In this document: positions 15,001 to 29,727 of the stretch, one piece after another | Position numbering within the stretch: the stretch's first letter is position 1 | Layout: the number at the start of each line of letters is the position of its first letter | DNA from: Stichopus chloronotus | Lineage: Eukaryota; Echinodermata; Holothuroidea; Aspidochirotida; Stichopodidae | Length of the DNA: 64,000 bases | Reading direction: 5' to 3' | NCBI GenBank assembly: GCA_021234535.1 | Contig: SFZH01000008.1 | Coordinates: 17,647,358 to 17,711,357 of the forward strand | Notes under the pieces: generated by a model | What the model saw: only the letters and a program-made list of their open reading frames with translations | What the model was told of the DNA's origin: nothing | Databases searched by the model: none | Translations under genes and position numbers: made by a program

Positions 15001-18000
15001 CGAGAATTTGGCCGTGGAGCTTTTTAATCAAGAGATGCTTAAGACTTACAGGGAGCAATCGATGCTACTGCCAATCTCCCAGGCGCTATTAGCATGTGAG
15101 ACAAACAGACAATTAAAAAAGAAAGAAGGGTTAACTTACAACAGCACAGTAATGGTATAACTCACTGACACATGAACCTAATAAGGATCCTTCCAGACAA
15201 CACTATTTAATAGTACCGGGAATGTAATTAGAAAACTTGCTCCCTTGCTTTCTCGCTCAGTGAGTATTCTCTGTCAAGCCATTCCTTCAGGGCCTAGCTA
15301 CATTGCCCTCATAATTTTTGAAGGAACACTATTGAAACTTTCCAGCTGAATCGTTTTTTTCTCTCTCTTTTCTAATGGCAAGGATCCTGACTGTTTTGCC
15401 AGATGTTCGAGGGACTCAAATTAAAGACTTTTCAATGCTGGAGAAAACAAAAGAACTGTCAAAAATAAGGAACATCTGCGACATTAGCCACTTTCCCATA
15501 CGAAGAGGCAACACGGACAGCCATCAAGGATGCGAGTATGGATTTGACAAAAGACCGTTCATGAATATTCATAGGAACTGATGCCAGAATAAAACGTTCA
15601 CCGGCTGTCAGCAAACTGCTGGCAGCCTTCAAATCTGCGGCAATACATTTTAAAAACAACGAACAGTATGCACACATTATGAGGTGACTTCAGTATCTAA
15701 AATGCATGCACCTTCAACCAACAATATATTGTTTAGGTATTTTAACCCAACTGGTTGATTAATGACAGCCTTTATTGACATACTAACCACCTAGTGACTA
15801 TAAATTGCACTGACATCTGTACATCCTGTAACGTACAATGGTTGAATGGCTAGCATTGCAGTAAAAGAAAATTCCAAGTATTTTAAGTAAGTTTAGGCAG
15901 GAAATCATAGGTCTACACTAAAGACCATGCAATCATAACCACTTGACTTTTAATAGTGGCCACCAGTAAAATGCCAAGAAGTAACAAGAAAATTCAGAAT
16001 GTTGAGAAAGGGGAGATCGAGGAAAAGTCCAAGAAACCTGATAGATAAGCCATCTGATAAATAGAGTAGAACTTGAATGTCACATAAAATATAGTTGTCC
16101 ACTAAGGCTTTTGTATTCAGTGGTACTCTCCACACAAAAATAGACTTACTGTCTCAACACCATGTGAGAAATTTGTGCTTCACCCACGAAATGATAAACA
16201 CATACAGTAGGCCTAGGACAGCTTTTACCTGACATCTTGATCACATGACTTGTCACATGACTGGTCGCAAGCATCGTCACCACCACCATCACTGCTCCTC
16301 CTCCATCTCATCACAGTATGTTCTGTATCCAACATGTCTGGTCACACCTAAGGAGAGCAGTATACATCCAGCTACCAAAAACAAAACATTTACCGACATC
16401 TCTTTGAGGACAGAAAGCCAAGCTTGCCAAAACTACTGGATCTGCGAGTAAGTGGCGGTTCTGGATTGTTCATGGTGATACTTCTGGTCACTGGAAGCAG
16501 AGCCAAATGTTCCATTTCGTGCTCCCGGACTGAGCACCACCATTAACCCCTAACATCACATAAAGAACAAGGTGTTCCAGAGATACATCCATGCCTGTTC
16601 ATTGGCTGTGTTTATCACACAGTTTCCTTATAAATTCTTACACCTTCCTCCCTCTCTCTCTCTCTGGAAAAAAATCAACCCACATGAGGTCAAATAAATT
16701 CGGGTCTGAACAGCAGCCTCCTGGGGTTTACCCACTGACACCGCCTCCTTGATGAAAAAAAAAAGTCTGCGAGAAATACACACAGCATGGGATTCTCACA
16801 TAGTAAGCGGTCTATGCAACAGATAAGCATTGACAAACAACAGTAGACTTTCAACCAACTGGAATGTCTTATCAGCTTGTAAAACAATATCAGGAGTGTT
16901 TTAACATCCATGGACAAGTACATGGATATGAAACTACTACTAACTTCAATATGTATACGCACTACAGCGGAGGAGCACGCATCCACGCTATCCAAACAGG
17001 ATGTGATAAAATCAGTGGGCCAATTCTAACGAAGTTCTAATCTTCCCACCACTAAAACTTCCTGCCATTATGCGACAGCTTCCGTGGAAGGTATCACAAT
17101 GTTTCTTGTGGGCCTGGTTTACACTGCGAAAGGGGGCATCTCTCGAACAAAAAAAAAAAGAAAGAAGACTAAATGGAATCAATGTAAATTGCCCAAGTTT
17201 CCTGGACAATCTCTATGAAACATCAGATTTGCGACAAACATTTCAACCATGCAGGTCCGCAACCATGAAAGAAACTTTTGTATAAAAACCATTATAGTAA
17301 ACTTTTTTCTGTTTGAGTGTAATGATTACATGGGAAGTGTAATTTTAATTTACATAATTCATTTCATACTCAGAGAGTCCAACATGACCTTTGGTGGTAA
17401 TGAGACACCAGAAAAATAACAACGGGCCATTTTACCAAAACAGGATGATTCGAAAAAGCTACAGTCTTTCGACTTAGGTGCGTGTACCAAGACATATTAA
17501 GTTCATTAAAGTGAAATTGTTAATCTCTAGCTTTCTTCATGTGATTGACAATTAACTTGATGATGTATAACTTAATGAAGTAAAAGGATACGAACCAGTT
17601 CGGACCTTTTGTTTCAATAGCCTTAGAACATGTTTATGTTTTTTCTTAATAAAAGACACTAAAAAGTTCCCATTCGAACGGAACACAATAAGTGGAAAAT
17701 TTCACTGAAGGAGTGCAAAAGTAATCACAGCATGAACCCAAACTGAAGTGAGGGGGATGGGAGGGGAAAGGAGAGATGTAAAATATTTCCAACAAAGACA
17801 TCTTCTCCCCCTCCCCATCAGAGGAGAGGCTAGAATAATAAAACAGAACACCTCTTGAACTCTCTCTGTGAATTCTTCCCATATGCTTATGCATGTTGAT
17901 CTCAACGTGTAGGGAGCAAATGGAAGCAACAGTGCTCATGTGCATAATTTATCAAAGATCCCCCTCAGCACAGTCATGTACATCAAGTGCATGCACTAAC

Positions 18001-21000
18001 AGAATGTGAATGCTGTGCCAGCACTGACATATGCTTGCTGCTGCTGTTGAATTCAGCTTTCTCCATAGGATGATGCCTCATCAGCGGCATGCACACTGCA
18101 GCCACAGAGTTGATGGCATCATTATGTTTGAAGTTTGTGACTCATGCCCTGAACCAGACCCTGGAAAAAACTGTGCAGGTGCAGTAACATGTGAGGAGGA
18201 GCGGAATGATGAAAAGAATAAACAAGCTAGCTGAGCTCACTGGCTGGCTGACTCGCTGGCAAGGAGACTATGTAATGAGAAATTCCTTCATAGGCCAAAG
18301 GCCTGCAGGGTGTCTCAGCAGGGGGTGTGTAAATAATAGTAAGGTCCAGGATCGCTTTACTTATATTGAGCCAGATGTTTGGTGCAATGAAAACCAGTAT
18401 ACTTTCTAAAGTTATGCATATACTGCTGTGGGATATGGGTAACAGTCAGTTCAAACCACAACAAATTCTCCATTTTTATTGGTCATCCTATCCTGTGAGG
18501 TTTATTTCAAGGAAGATGCTCCCTATGATTAAAAATGTCTTTAAGCAAAAAGAGGGAGAGAGCTGCGAGCGGGTCAAGAATTTCGACCTGTCAGTGGTGG
18601 TTCCACGCTACCCAGTCATGTCAATCACAATTTTCTGGTAAACAAATGTAAAAATGGCAGTAAACACGGCAGTATAGTCCGAATATATTAAGACACTACA
18701 CTGGGCCTACCTGTAATGGTTGGAAAATACAGAATAACCTCTTTCAACTGACAACTTTGAACTGACAGCCTACAACCAACACTATCGGGGCAAACATAAC
18801 CATAAATACAGATTTACCCCTTTTATTATTATTCATTAATTTCAATCCAAACTGTTTGAAATGTCAGAAATTCTTGCCCCCCCCCAAAATGTAAATCAAA
18901 GTAACGGATAAATTTGCAGGCTTATACTGACAGCCAAATTGATGAAGAAATTTGGCCATTTCAAGTTTGTTTTCATCAAATGTATCATCAACCTTCTTTA
19001 GAGGGATTGACAACTTGCCCTTATTCCAATGGCAACGTGGATGGTAAAAATTTAACTTTGCCATAAGAGTTAACACCAGGCTACAGCAGCACTACAGAAT
19101 TTGTGCGATGCAGAATGTGCTTAGTGCCTACAACAACTCCCTGTTCTCAGCCACACAGAAAGATGACTCCAAATATTTTGGAAACCTTCAAATTCTACCA
19201 TCACTACGAAGCTTCTGTAATACGTATATTGACCACATGTTGTAACAACACTGTGCATACTTCTATATTCACATTGCGACTACATTACACTATGCAGAAA
19301 AAGCTATGTCACTGCTACATAGCAGGCATTCTGAGGGATTAGTTCCTAGTGCATTCCAGAGTGTGGGCATCACCTGGTGCCAAAAGTTCATGACACTTGT
19401 GTTAGATTGTTTTCTTCTGTACAAGTTGTCAGGCTCTTTTAAGTTCATGGTGTTTGTCTCAACTTGGTTCAATACATGACTTTAACAGTTGACCTTTAAC
19501 AAATCTTCAACTGACATGTTTGGTTCTGTCTGGCTGGCCTTTTGGCCTAACGTTATCAGTTCACAGTAACATACCAGTGTGTTCAAAGATCAAAACAACT
19601 GCTAGGCCTTTCTTGGTTTCAGGTGAGACACACCACCAGATCAAAATCTGTATGCACGCATTACAAATGTTACCAACAGCACTTCCCTTCTTTAGAAAAA
19701 CAAGCAAATTCTCTGCAAAATGCACTACAAAATATAATAGCCTACAAAACTGCTGAGTGTTCAATATCTGGCTCTGAACAAAATGAAGAATATGGCATTA
19801 AATGTAAAAATTGTGAGGCTAAAGGAAGGTTAAATATAGTAACTACAGAATGAAAAGCTTCACGCACTGGCAGGTCGAAGCTTGAATGGTAGACAGTGTA
19901 AACAAATGCAGACACCAGCTAACCTACCAGTTGTTTAATAACACATTTGAAAACATCCTGTCAGCAAGTGGCTTGTTGAAATTTCGGCACTGTAATCATT
20001 CGCTTTGTGTCAAAGGTAAACCCACCCAGGTACACATACTTCTATAGTATGTAAAAACCACTGGTGTAACTTACAAATTATATGACCTACTATGACTTAC
20101 AATGACTGAGTCACATATGATTTTTTTTTTCCTTTTAATATTGAGGGTAGATGATAGTGTTCTACAAAATACAAACTGTGGTAAACGGAGCTTGCACATT
20201 TACAAAAGCTCAGGAAATTGCCAATGGCACTCCAGAGAAACAAACTCCACTATTGTCTGCCCTCAATTGTCTTTTTTTTTTCTTTTTTACACTCTTTACA
20301 AAATCAGTGATGCAATACAATCTCATCATGCAAACAACTAGCTTTGGAACCACCAGCAGACAATAGAGGCTATTGTTATGTCAGACAAAGGGAATAAAAG
20401 GCCACAGCCCAAACTAGCCCTAGCTGAGAGTTGCATTGAGTTTCACCTTCCAATTGTCTCAGGCCAAAAGGAAAGACCTGGCATTCAAGGTGAAAGAGAT
20501 TGGGAGAGATATGACTGGAGACTCCTAACTGCAGCCAAAGAGCTGGATTTGTTGTGAAGGTACATGCTCATTCAAGCTTTCTATAGGACAGATTATCATT
20601 GCAGTAAACAAAATAACTTTTTTTTTGTCTTGGCTTACAAGAATTCTCAACCTGACTACAAACCACAATAATCTTGGCTGGTCATGCTTACCCTGGTTAA
20701 TCATATTTCAACTGACAATATGCAAATCAAGCTGTCAAGTGCAAGAATCCTTAACAACTATCACCCAGATATATCTGACAGTAAGGTAGAAAGGTGTATG
20801 GATAGTCAAGACTGTCTGGACTGTCCTTGGAAAAGAATCCAACTGACAGTCCACCTGTCATACTTTGACGTCCATTTTTGTGTACATTAATTTCATGTGT
20901 AAGTTGGTGATAAGTGAAAATAATATAAAATAATCCATTAAATAGGCCACTGAACAGTTATTTGCAAAAGTATCAACAGGAATTAACATACTGTCATGAA

Positions 21001-22000
21001 AGGCTAAAATAAGGAAAGACCAAACCAGCTATGATTACAGAGACTCTGGAATCTGACAGAGCTGCCTGCTTTAAAGTTACAACCTTATCTGCAATCGCTT
21101 CCCCCACAACTCACTGGTGAGGATATTCATGAGAATAACTTTGCAATACTTGTCCTTTCCTCACACTGATGCATTCACTTGAACCTGCTCAAAGTGCACC
21201 CAAAATCAATTCTAGCACATCCTCTACAGCTAGGCTTCCCTTAACCTGTTCTCATTAGCAGAACACTGCATCACTATGCAATCTACATCATGTGGCAAAG
21301 ATCTCATAATTTGCAGTGAAAGGATGAACATCAACGATAATCTTTCAAATAATCAAATAACCAAAATGAGCCTTCTCTTTATATCATTCTGTACGATTGG
21401 ATGAAAAACAAGTTACGTATTTTTCTGGCAAGAATTATGTACAGTAGGCTTCCTCAAGTGGCAGCAAGCGACACTTGCGGTGCGGGCAACTTGCGGCTCG
21501 TGAGGTGGTTTGAAGTGGTTTGCAAAAAGGACAGGGAGAATATTGAAAAGATGAACATTTTTTAACTATGCTGACAAGTTATTTTGTCTCAAAAATAGGT
21601 AAAAGAAAAGTAGGGATGAAAACTAAGTGTGGTAAGCTGCAAAAGTTTAGGCTACATCCATTGGAAAGTAATGTTGTGTCACTGTAACAATATAGGCCTA
21701 TAAACATGACGTTAAATTACGCCTAGCATAGCAGCCAATAGCCTATCTGTTAAGGAAGCCACGATCCGGTGGCATATGTACTGCACTAAAAGCACTGCTA
21801 CAGCCTCATATGCTGTTGAAAACAAAATGCGATAGTGCCATACTTTGAATTGCATTGAGAGAACCCTACTAATTTGGCCAATCAACAACGGCATCGACTT
21901 AATAAGCGGGAAAATTGCTCATTGTATTTTATGTCTCCTATATGAACTAACATTGCGTCAGTGTTACGAACTATAGGTATACATAAACACGTTTACACAT
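12001..22000. other. intronic block: no gene
   Basis: No exon or recognisable mobile element. Noted items are a small perfect hairpin TTTTCCCC/GGGGAAAA (13619-13641), a CT microsatellite (16641-16666), a C9 run near 18880 and several T or A runs. An isolated ATGAATATTCAT palindrome occurs at about 15560, outside any repeat I can define. CpG is almost absent around 20.4-21.0 kb. Confidence 0.55.
16641..16666 (+). repeat. CT microsatellite
   Basis: CCTTCCTCCC followed by a (CT)n run in intron 1. Confidence 0.8.
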
Positions 22001-23734
22001 CGGTATGTAGTAACATTGGAACTCCCTATCTGTTGCACACATAACAAAAGTTTACTGCAAATGGGGATTTCCAAGTTTTCCAATAACTGCGATCCCAACT
22101 TTTGCATCGCAAAGTGTGCAATACAATCAGTACAACAATTCGCAAGCATTCTATTTTGGCTCGCAAACTGCGATGCAAACAGGGCTACATTTTGCCCTGC
22201 TTTCTATTCACCTTTAGTACTTAACTGCTAGTATTTTATCAGGCCCAACATCCACTGTTTAACCAAGTGAACACAAATTTGAAGCTTTTCTTCAAATCCC
22301 TCCATGTGCCACCAACCCAGCCACTCAATCACCATGGATCCACACATCTTGTCCCCTTGCACAATAACAGCTCACACAAATTCTTTTTATACACTGGCAG
22401 AATATATCAGTAGTGCCATCTATTTACAAACAGGTTCTTAACCAGCAGTGAACTACATAACACGCACACCTGTCCCTCAATTAGGTTGCCAAATATGATA
22501 TGTACACTCATTACCATTGTAGAGTATATTTGGATCAGTACCCCCTGCCCTTGCATGTAAACCTTATCATTACAAATGGTCAAAGTTCTACAATCCAAAA
22601 TAGACGCTGCACTGGGACCCCTGGGCTTAGCCTGGTAAATATTTAACCCTCCTCTGTGAGTAGGAGTAAGCTGACAAGATGATTTCAGCTTTAGCACCAG
22701 CCACTGAAATTGTCCGTGAGTTCGCCCTCTTTAGGACAGCGCCATATACACTGAGCAGACTTTGTCACTCAAGCACGCACCCCATAAAAAAGGGTCCTGT
22801 CAGATACAAATCTAAACAATGAATCTGTAAACACACCTGTTAGCCAAAGTCCAAACTGATGGGGGTTTGGTATGCAAACATTTCACAAAATTTATCGGTG
22901 CTAGAGGTGTAAAGTCTCTTCTAACCTAACGGTATGGGCAGATCACACCATACCAATTATCATTTTCACACATTCCTATGTTGAGTGCATCAACAGAGCA
23001 ACAAGGTTAAATGGGGTGACCGTATGAGATGGTAGCCCATTCACTCTTATGATCTAAAACACTTAAAATTTAGAACTCTCTTTGATATACGTCAATAGAT
23101 GAGTTTTGGAAATACTAAAAGCAAATTTTTTAGTAGTCTTTTTCCTTTCCTTTGTTTGTATTTTCTTTTCTTTATTAAAGATTTCTTTTCAATCTTGATG
23201 CAATTCCATTTTCACAAAAGCATCTCCCAAGTTTGCTGCTTCTCTCTTCTCTGATCTAAGTCCACTCTGTTCCACCTGAGCTGTACTATTCGATTCCACA
23301 GGTCAACAAGTACAGGTACACATCTAAATTTAACGAAGAAACGTTTCAAAAAAAAAAAGTCAAAGCATGGGACTACCGCCATCAGACTGAATCAACAGAA
23401 GCAATTTCGAAAGGTTACCACTGCTCTTGGCATGGAATATGGGGAGTGCAACTAGCTGTGTTGAGACAGGTAAGTGAGCTGAGTGAAGTATCCATTTGTT
23501 ATGGGTAATACGCATTAAAACGTCCACTGGGAAACATTTTTTCTCTTTTTCACTTCTTTTAGCTGGACTTCTAATCATACAAATGATGCAAAACCAAAGA
23601 ACCTCTACAGACATAACACCTCCGACAACGTCAAGGCATCTTCCCACTTTCAGAGAGACCAAGATATTTACCAAAACATGATTAAAATGCTAAAAAACAT
23701 GCAACTTTTCCATGCTCTTCGACCAGTCAACGTT

Positions 23735-23816
23735 TCTTCCCTCTCTCCTCTCCCACCACTAACTCATCTCCCATCAATCCCCTCCCACCAATCCCCCACC
23801 CCCCCCCCCCCCCCTT
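23735..23816 (+). repeat. pyrimidine tract with C16 run
   Basis: CTCCCACCA-like units followed by an uninterrupted C run (23799-23814). This is the only C run longer than ten bases seen within the spen intron. Confidence 0.8.
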
Positions 23817-26504
23817 GATCCACTAAACAAGAACTTCCATCTTCAGAGAGGAGGATCCACATGTAAACTCCAGCACCACTGGCCAAAATTTCCCACAATT
23901 GGTGTCTCCGCAAGACGACGATAATTGAATTTTTGTCTGAAGTTTCTACCCTATTTCACTCCGACATGTATGCAAAACTGTACTTAATAACACTGAACAA
24001 AATTTACATACTAACTTCATGTTCTCCAAGTATTCATTCTTTTTCTCTTCTTTGTCCGTTGAAGAAAACCAAAAACGTAAGTATAATTGGAAGTGACAAC
24101 AGAGATTTTGAACTACAGAATCAATTCTTGAGCTAAGAAAGTGTTCCAAGTGAATATCTCCATGTGACATAATACAATTTTTTCTGAAGGTCTACTCGTT
24201 TCATGCTCTGGTTGCTGTAGTGATACACCCTTAGATCCGAACATTGTCCAAATTCACCGAGAACCAAAGGCAGATCGTTTGGATCCGAATGTTAGCAAGT
24301 CATCATCCGACCACTGAGGGAGACTGCAAGCCAGCGACTAATACACACAAAAAGTCTTGCTGAAGACGGTCATTGCTCTGAGCAAAAAGGCTCAGTTACA
24401 TCTGTCAGTAACTCACCAAGTTTAGTCTTAAGCTGTGACTCAAAGAGTCACATAGATCTGACGGATTATCAAACCCCTAAACGCAGCAACGAGCACAGTT
24501 GTAAAGCCAGGCTTCATTAAACATTCAGACCCATAACTCCATCAAAGCATGCAGACGATCACGACGGCCTACATCGTTTTCACAGCACTGAACACTGCTG
24601 CAAAATTTCAACCATTGTCTTCTACAGTGCGTGCCACACCAACAACAACCACACGATAACACTAAGCATGTGTAATCATATCAAGAATAAGCCACCCTGC
24701 CAGCTTAGCCAGACATCAAGGCAAGTCTAGAGATAAACCACACATCATGACAAAATTCATTCTCTTTCCTATTTCATGGATGTTAAATTACCATCTCGTT
24801 TTCTCTGCATATTTTATTCATTCATTTCTGTCTTTTCTTTCCTTTCTTTTTTTTTTCTCCTGGCTGGATCTTCCATTTTGCGGGAGGCCTGAAAAAGGTG
24901 ACAAGTTTTATATTTTGTCTGCCTTGCGGTATCCGACGATGACTCAGGCTCGGCAAATTACGGCTGCGGTGCGTGTACAACGGTATGAAGGTGACGGCAG
25001 ATGCAAACGGCAGGCCTGCACAAAGCCAGACGGGTGACAATGATGATACTATTGCCTATCTTCCTAACTTCACAAATGTTTTACATGCCTCCCTATCCAG
25101 ACAATACTAATCAGAACAAACATGGACTTTCATGCATTACGCCTTTTTTATCAGATGTTGCAATCAACAAATGTTAAAGAACTTTGGCTTGCACTTTGCT
25201 CCGATGGAGTCAATCATTCGCGGTTACGACCAGCAAATTCTGTTTGCACCGCACACATTATTCCACCATTGATAAATCCACAAAAAGGTTGCACTAAGGA
25301 AGCTTCTGCTGTTCACATCCTCCTTCTCAGAGCTTCTGTCAGTACATTAAAACACGTGTACTTTCAGCAACACTGCAATGTGAGTTTCATATAAAGCACC
25401 ATTACTTAAGTTAACAAACAACTTCATAACAAGAAGTGCGCCAATTGTAAAATTCCAAAACAAGTTCTTCCTCCTAATTTGCAAACCATGCTCAAGTTAC
25501 AGCACTTTGGCATCCATGGTCAGAATCTTCAAGATCCACAAAAAGCACTGGACTGATTAAAACTGATGACAGAAAAATGTCAAAAGAGTCTTGATAACAA
25601 CAAATCTGCGACCGGTAAAAGAACCTCAGCCTCAATCCGCATCTACTTGTAAGTAAATGAGGTGTACGAAACTGGAGCATACGGCAACCTAACTAGCTGA
25701 CCTTATGCAATATATTACAAAACTTTAGAGCTCAAAAAAAAATAAAAACACATTAACCTCTCAGGTTTGAAAACAAGATGGGAAGAGGCAGTATTGCAAT
25801 TTGCAACAAAGTGGGCAGGCAGGTCAGGTAGTACATACTAAACAGTATAAAAGAGAGCGACGTTGAAAGCATTTAACTCTGCACTTGTAGTGAAGAGACA
25901 CACATACAAAAAGAGTGAATGTTAATAAATCTTCAAAACTAGGATCTCGAAGGAATAACAAAATCCAAGGTGTCTGTGACCTCACCTGAAATTTCAAAAT
26001 GCAGGTACCTCAAACACCAACCATACAGTTAAGTCAGATTCAGACCTCATGCTGCACCGGTATGCATACATGTACGTGTGTACACACACGGGTGTGCATG
26101 TATGCAGGGGGGACCTGAGGTCACATTTATAAGACAGTAAGGCTGTAAGGGTACATCTCCACACATAAATAGTCTAAGAACAGAAACAGGAATCAAATTT
26201 TTGTCCTTTTCATCACATGAACATACTTCAAGTGAGGTAATCATGTACTGATGTCACAGGTAAACAAATCATGTAAAGTAACTGAACTTGGTCAACTCAT
26301 TTTGTGGACCTGTCTTGACTTTGCTTGAAGAAAACTTAGTTTGGAAGTCTCTTACTGTGAACACTATGCTTTCATCGTGACACTGAAGGCCTCAACACAC
26401 ACGCTAATGATGGAACAAGAACAGACTGCAGGTATCTACTTTTGTCATTCATCATTCCTTTGTTTTGTCCAAATGAACAAATGCACGTTACTGCATTTGA
26501 AGCA

Positions 26505-26600
26505 ATGAAGCTTAGCAACTGGGAGGTTCTGGGTTTGATCCCTGGCCAGGTCACAGTAGGATGGGTTTTTCATCCAAGTGTAATCTAAGCCTAAGGTTTT
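26505..26600 (+). mobile_element. tRNA-derived SINE remnant
   Basis: The segment TTAGCAACTGGGAGGTTCTG followed by GGTTTGATCCCTGGCC resembles the anticodon-to-T-arm half of a tRNA. GGTTTGATCCC (26532-26542) is a good B box. It is followed by GGTCACAGTAGGATGGGTTT, as in many invertebrate and fish SINEs. A clear A box is missing, and an A-run begins at 26607. It is not a functional tRNA gene. Confidence 0.5.
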
Positions 26601-28164
26601 CCTGAGAAAAAAAAAAGTGAGCCAAATCTGATCTAAAATTGTTAAGTTGGTAGTCGCACGACATGTAAGTTCTGATGTCAACGCCACAGGCTTCCGCCAC
26701 AATTAGGTGGTTGCTTAGCATTGTAAAATAACGGCCCTTCAAGGCCTGAATTATTACTGTTCTCTTGCCAGCATTTACAACTACTGTATGACACCTTATC
26801 CCAAGAACCACCCCCCACCATTAAAGGAGCTGTCTGCTCTCTATTAGCGCCAACAGAAATGGGAGTTAGGGAGGCAAATTCAAAACAAAATGCATAAGAC
26901 CATGATAAGGGAAATGGTGTTCCTCCTGAACTCAACTAAGTACAAACGATAGACCTCTGTTAACTTAGAACTTGTTATTATTCCCATGTGAGACTGTGAC
27001 CCTTAACATTTGTTGATAGCGCAGTAAGTCAACATGTATTGTTGTTTGAATGGATGTCAACCTTTGGTCCCCTTATCCTGTTTGCTTTTTTTTTTCCTTT
27101 TATTTTGTTACTCTTTAACAGGTTCCCTTCTTTTATGTCATGGATTAATAAAAGTTAATATTATTCAACCAGCTGTAGCTGTTTGCCCTAGTAGAGATAA
27201 AACTACAATATTCCAAAGTTCACTTTTCTACACACTATAGGGAGATTAAATGTTAAGCAGGGGCTAGTTCTTTAAGAGCAGGTGTGTGTACCCAGTTACC
27301 TGACGCGACTTTGTCACATGGTAACGACATCCGATCTAGGAGCCCAGGAGTTTCACTTTAATGAGACTTGGAAGAAAAGCTTTCCATCAACTAACTGCAA
27401 GACTGTTCTTCGACATGTAAACACACACACGGTGCAATCTATCTCTGTTGAGAGAAGAAAATTCATCCCAAAGGGTTGTATTCTGGCTGAGTTTCCCACA
27501 AACAGTCAAACAGTCTCCTCTTTAGATTTCCAGTACATGATGGATAAACTGCTCAGATTTCCTTCTGAATTATGATTATACATATTTTATCACAGGAGTG
27601 AAATTGACAGCCAACAAACAAAAGAGGGGGGATCTCTTTCTAATGGAAGTAACAGAAGGTGATTCATTTTTTCACAACTCATCACCACTCATAAAGACGA
27701 CACAAGCATGTGCATGAAAGTAGATGGAATTGACGCAAACAGTGCAATTTCTGACACAGGTACGGGCCACGGTGTTTCCAAGTCAGACGCGGCCTAAATA
27801 ATATGTCAATGTATAGCTATTGAACCTAACAAAGCTCGTTCATATTTCTATGGACTAGATCATATTGTGTAATTATTTTCAACAACAAATTCTTAGTCAT
27901 TTGATAAATTTCTCAATGTCCAGCTAGCATGATTTCCCCGCTGTGGGTATTCAAGTGACCATACCTACTGTACCCCTTGCTTACATTAATGCATTGTTTA
28001 ACTTAACCCTCATAAAATTCTAGCACCGCACACCATTTGCCCTCCACAATCCCCATTTTACTTTCACATTGTGAATCACTGTATTCCACCAATGAGCCAC
28101 CATAAAGCTATCGACCAGTATTGTGTATGTTTAGTGAATTTACTATACAGCGCCTGATACCACA

Positions 28165-28347
28165 AGACCAGACAAGCACATGAGGGTGCACATAACTCTC
28201 CACACGAGTGGTTACCACTTGATTATACAAATGCATTTCTAGACAAGTCCAAACACACGCTCGAATAAAAAGTTCTCACACCACTCCCTATATGCTCTAA
28301 CTCCTCCTCGTTAGACTAGACAAGCATGTAAGGGTGCACAAAATCCT
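28165..28347. repeat. diverged direct repeat of about 35 bp, 148 bp apart
   Basis: AGACCAGACAAGCACATGAG (28165) and AGACTAGACAAGCATGTAAG (28313) are both followed by GGTGCACA. The repeat is old or partial and its origin is unknown. Confidence 0.5.
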
Positions 28348-29727
28348 TGAGTTTTAAGTTTTATTGGACAAATGAACCAAGAACACAACAATGGCGACAA
28401 ACACGCTCACAAAAAAAAAAAAAAGACAGTCCAACAAATGCACAATATAAAATTGTATGACTCAGCAATTCAATTCACCAATTTTGCAGACATACAATTG
28501 TGCATACTCAAGAATGTAGGCTTCTCTTGACAGCATCGTACAAGCGTGGATCAAAACTTGGACAGTTGAGTTCCGCTGGTATTGAAAAAACCAAGCACGA
28601 GATACCGTCAGACACGGTGAGTCACGACCATTAACTTTTCATTTCGCCGACTGTATCCACGAATCAAATGGTGGTAAGGCGCCAGATGAACAGCCCTGAG
28701 ACATCCAAAACAGGAATTTGCACTACAACCTTGTCAGCGATTTTGCAAGCAGTTTTTAAGGCAGGAAGATAGATTAAATTGACGTAACTGGCTTCAACAT
28801 TGTGACAAGGAGCAAGGACTCTGGCTGTTCAGAAGTCATTGTGCAGCACTGTTGAGCATATATGTTACAAGATGACACTGTTTTTGTGCCTTGTCTACAA
28901 ATGTTTCTGCACTTTCATTCAATAGCTTGCTGTTTCAAAATGTTTACTGGGAAGATTCCAGGGCAATATATCAGTGTGTGTTTAAGTAATGAAATGCCAT
29001 GACCTATAACGATTGTACATCAACTATGACTTAGTCTGTGTTCCTGGTGAGTCCAAAAGGCAAAAACAGCGCAAGCATGGAGCCAGGGCATGAACACAAT
29101 GTGATGATATTCCTTACACAGCATATTGTGATGAAGAGAGAAAACCATTGACCATTATTTTCCTAGTTGGGGTAAGAAGTACTAGGAACCCTCAACGATG
29201 TCATTATCTCTTTTACTTTGTCTTTGCGGACCTAACATACGTTTAATTAATTCAAAGGCAAAAGAAATGAGGCTTGCAACTACAATGTGGAACCACTCAT
29301 CAATGTCTACCTAAAACATTCTAAATCTTTCTCTCATCTAATGCCACCGACACTCTGATTCTCCAAGCAGTGCAAATGTGCAAACAGCTGTGATCCATGA
29401 TGGAAACAGCCTGAAAAGAAAAGCACAAATAAAGGCTGCAAGCTGTCCTTCAATCTTTGACAAATATCATCCCAAGGTCTTTTTTTTTTCTTCAGTGATT
29501 TCTGGGTAGAGCGGACAAAGTCTATACCTTAAAAGCCATGGTAGACTGAACAAGCTGTGGCTCTGTCAACAGAAAGGATTAGGCTTTCAGAAAAATTGAA
29601 AAACCGCACAGGGCTTCCCAAAGCGAAGAGAAGGTGCCATCAAAGAAAGGGATCTTGCTAACTTCTCATCTTTTGCAGGTTGTAGTCTGCCATGTAAACT
29701 TGTGCTGAGTCATCAAATGAGTTCAGT

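Larger units (their letters stand above)
22001..29700. other. intronic block: pyrimidine tract, SINE-like element, diverged duplication
   Basis: No gene is visible. The block contains a long C/T-rich tract with a C16 run (23735-23816), a tRNA-like SINE remnant near 26.5 kb, and a diverged direct repeat of about 35 bp (28165-28199 and 28313-28347). Short stretches such as 24200-25040 are richer in CpG than the rest of the intron. Confidence 0.55.

Noticed and set aside
27063..27180. Split match to miR-133: TTTGGTCCCCTT at 27063 and CAACCAGCTGTAGCT at 27166
   Set aside because: The two pieces are striking but 91 bp apart. I find no 5' arm to form the precursor hairpin, and the gap lacks transposon ends. 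Most likely coincidence; a small-RNA search could confirm.
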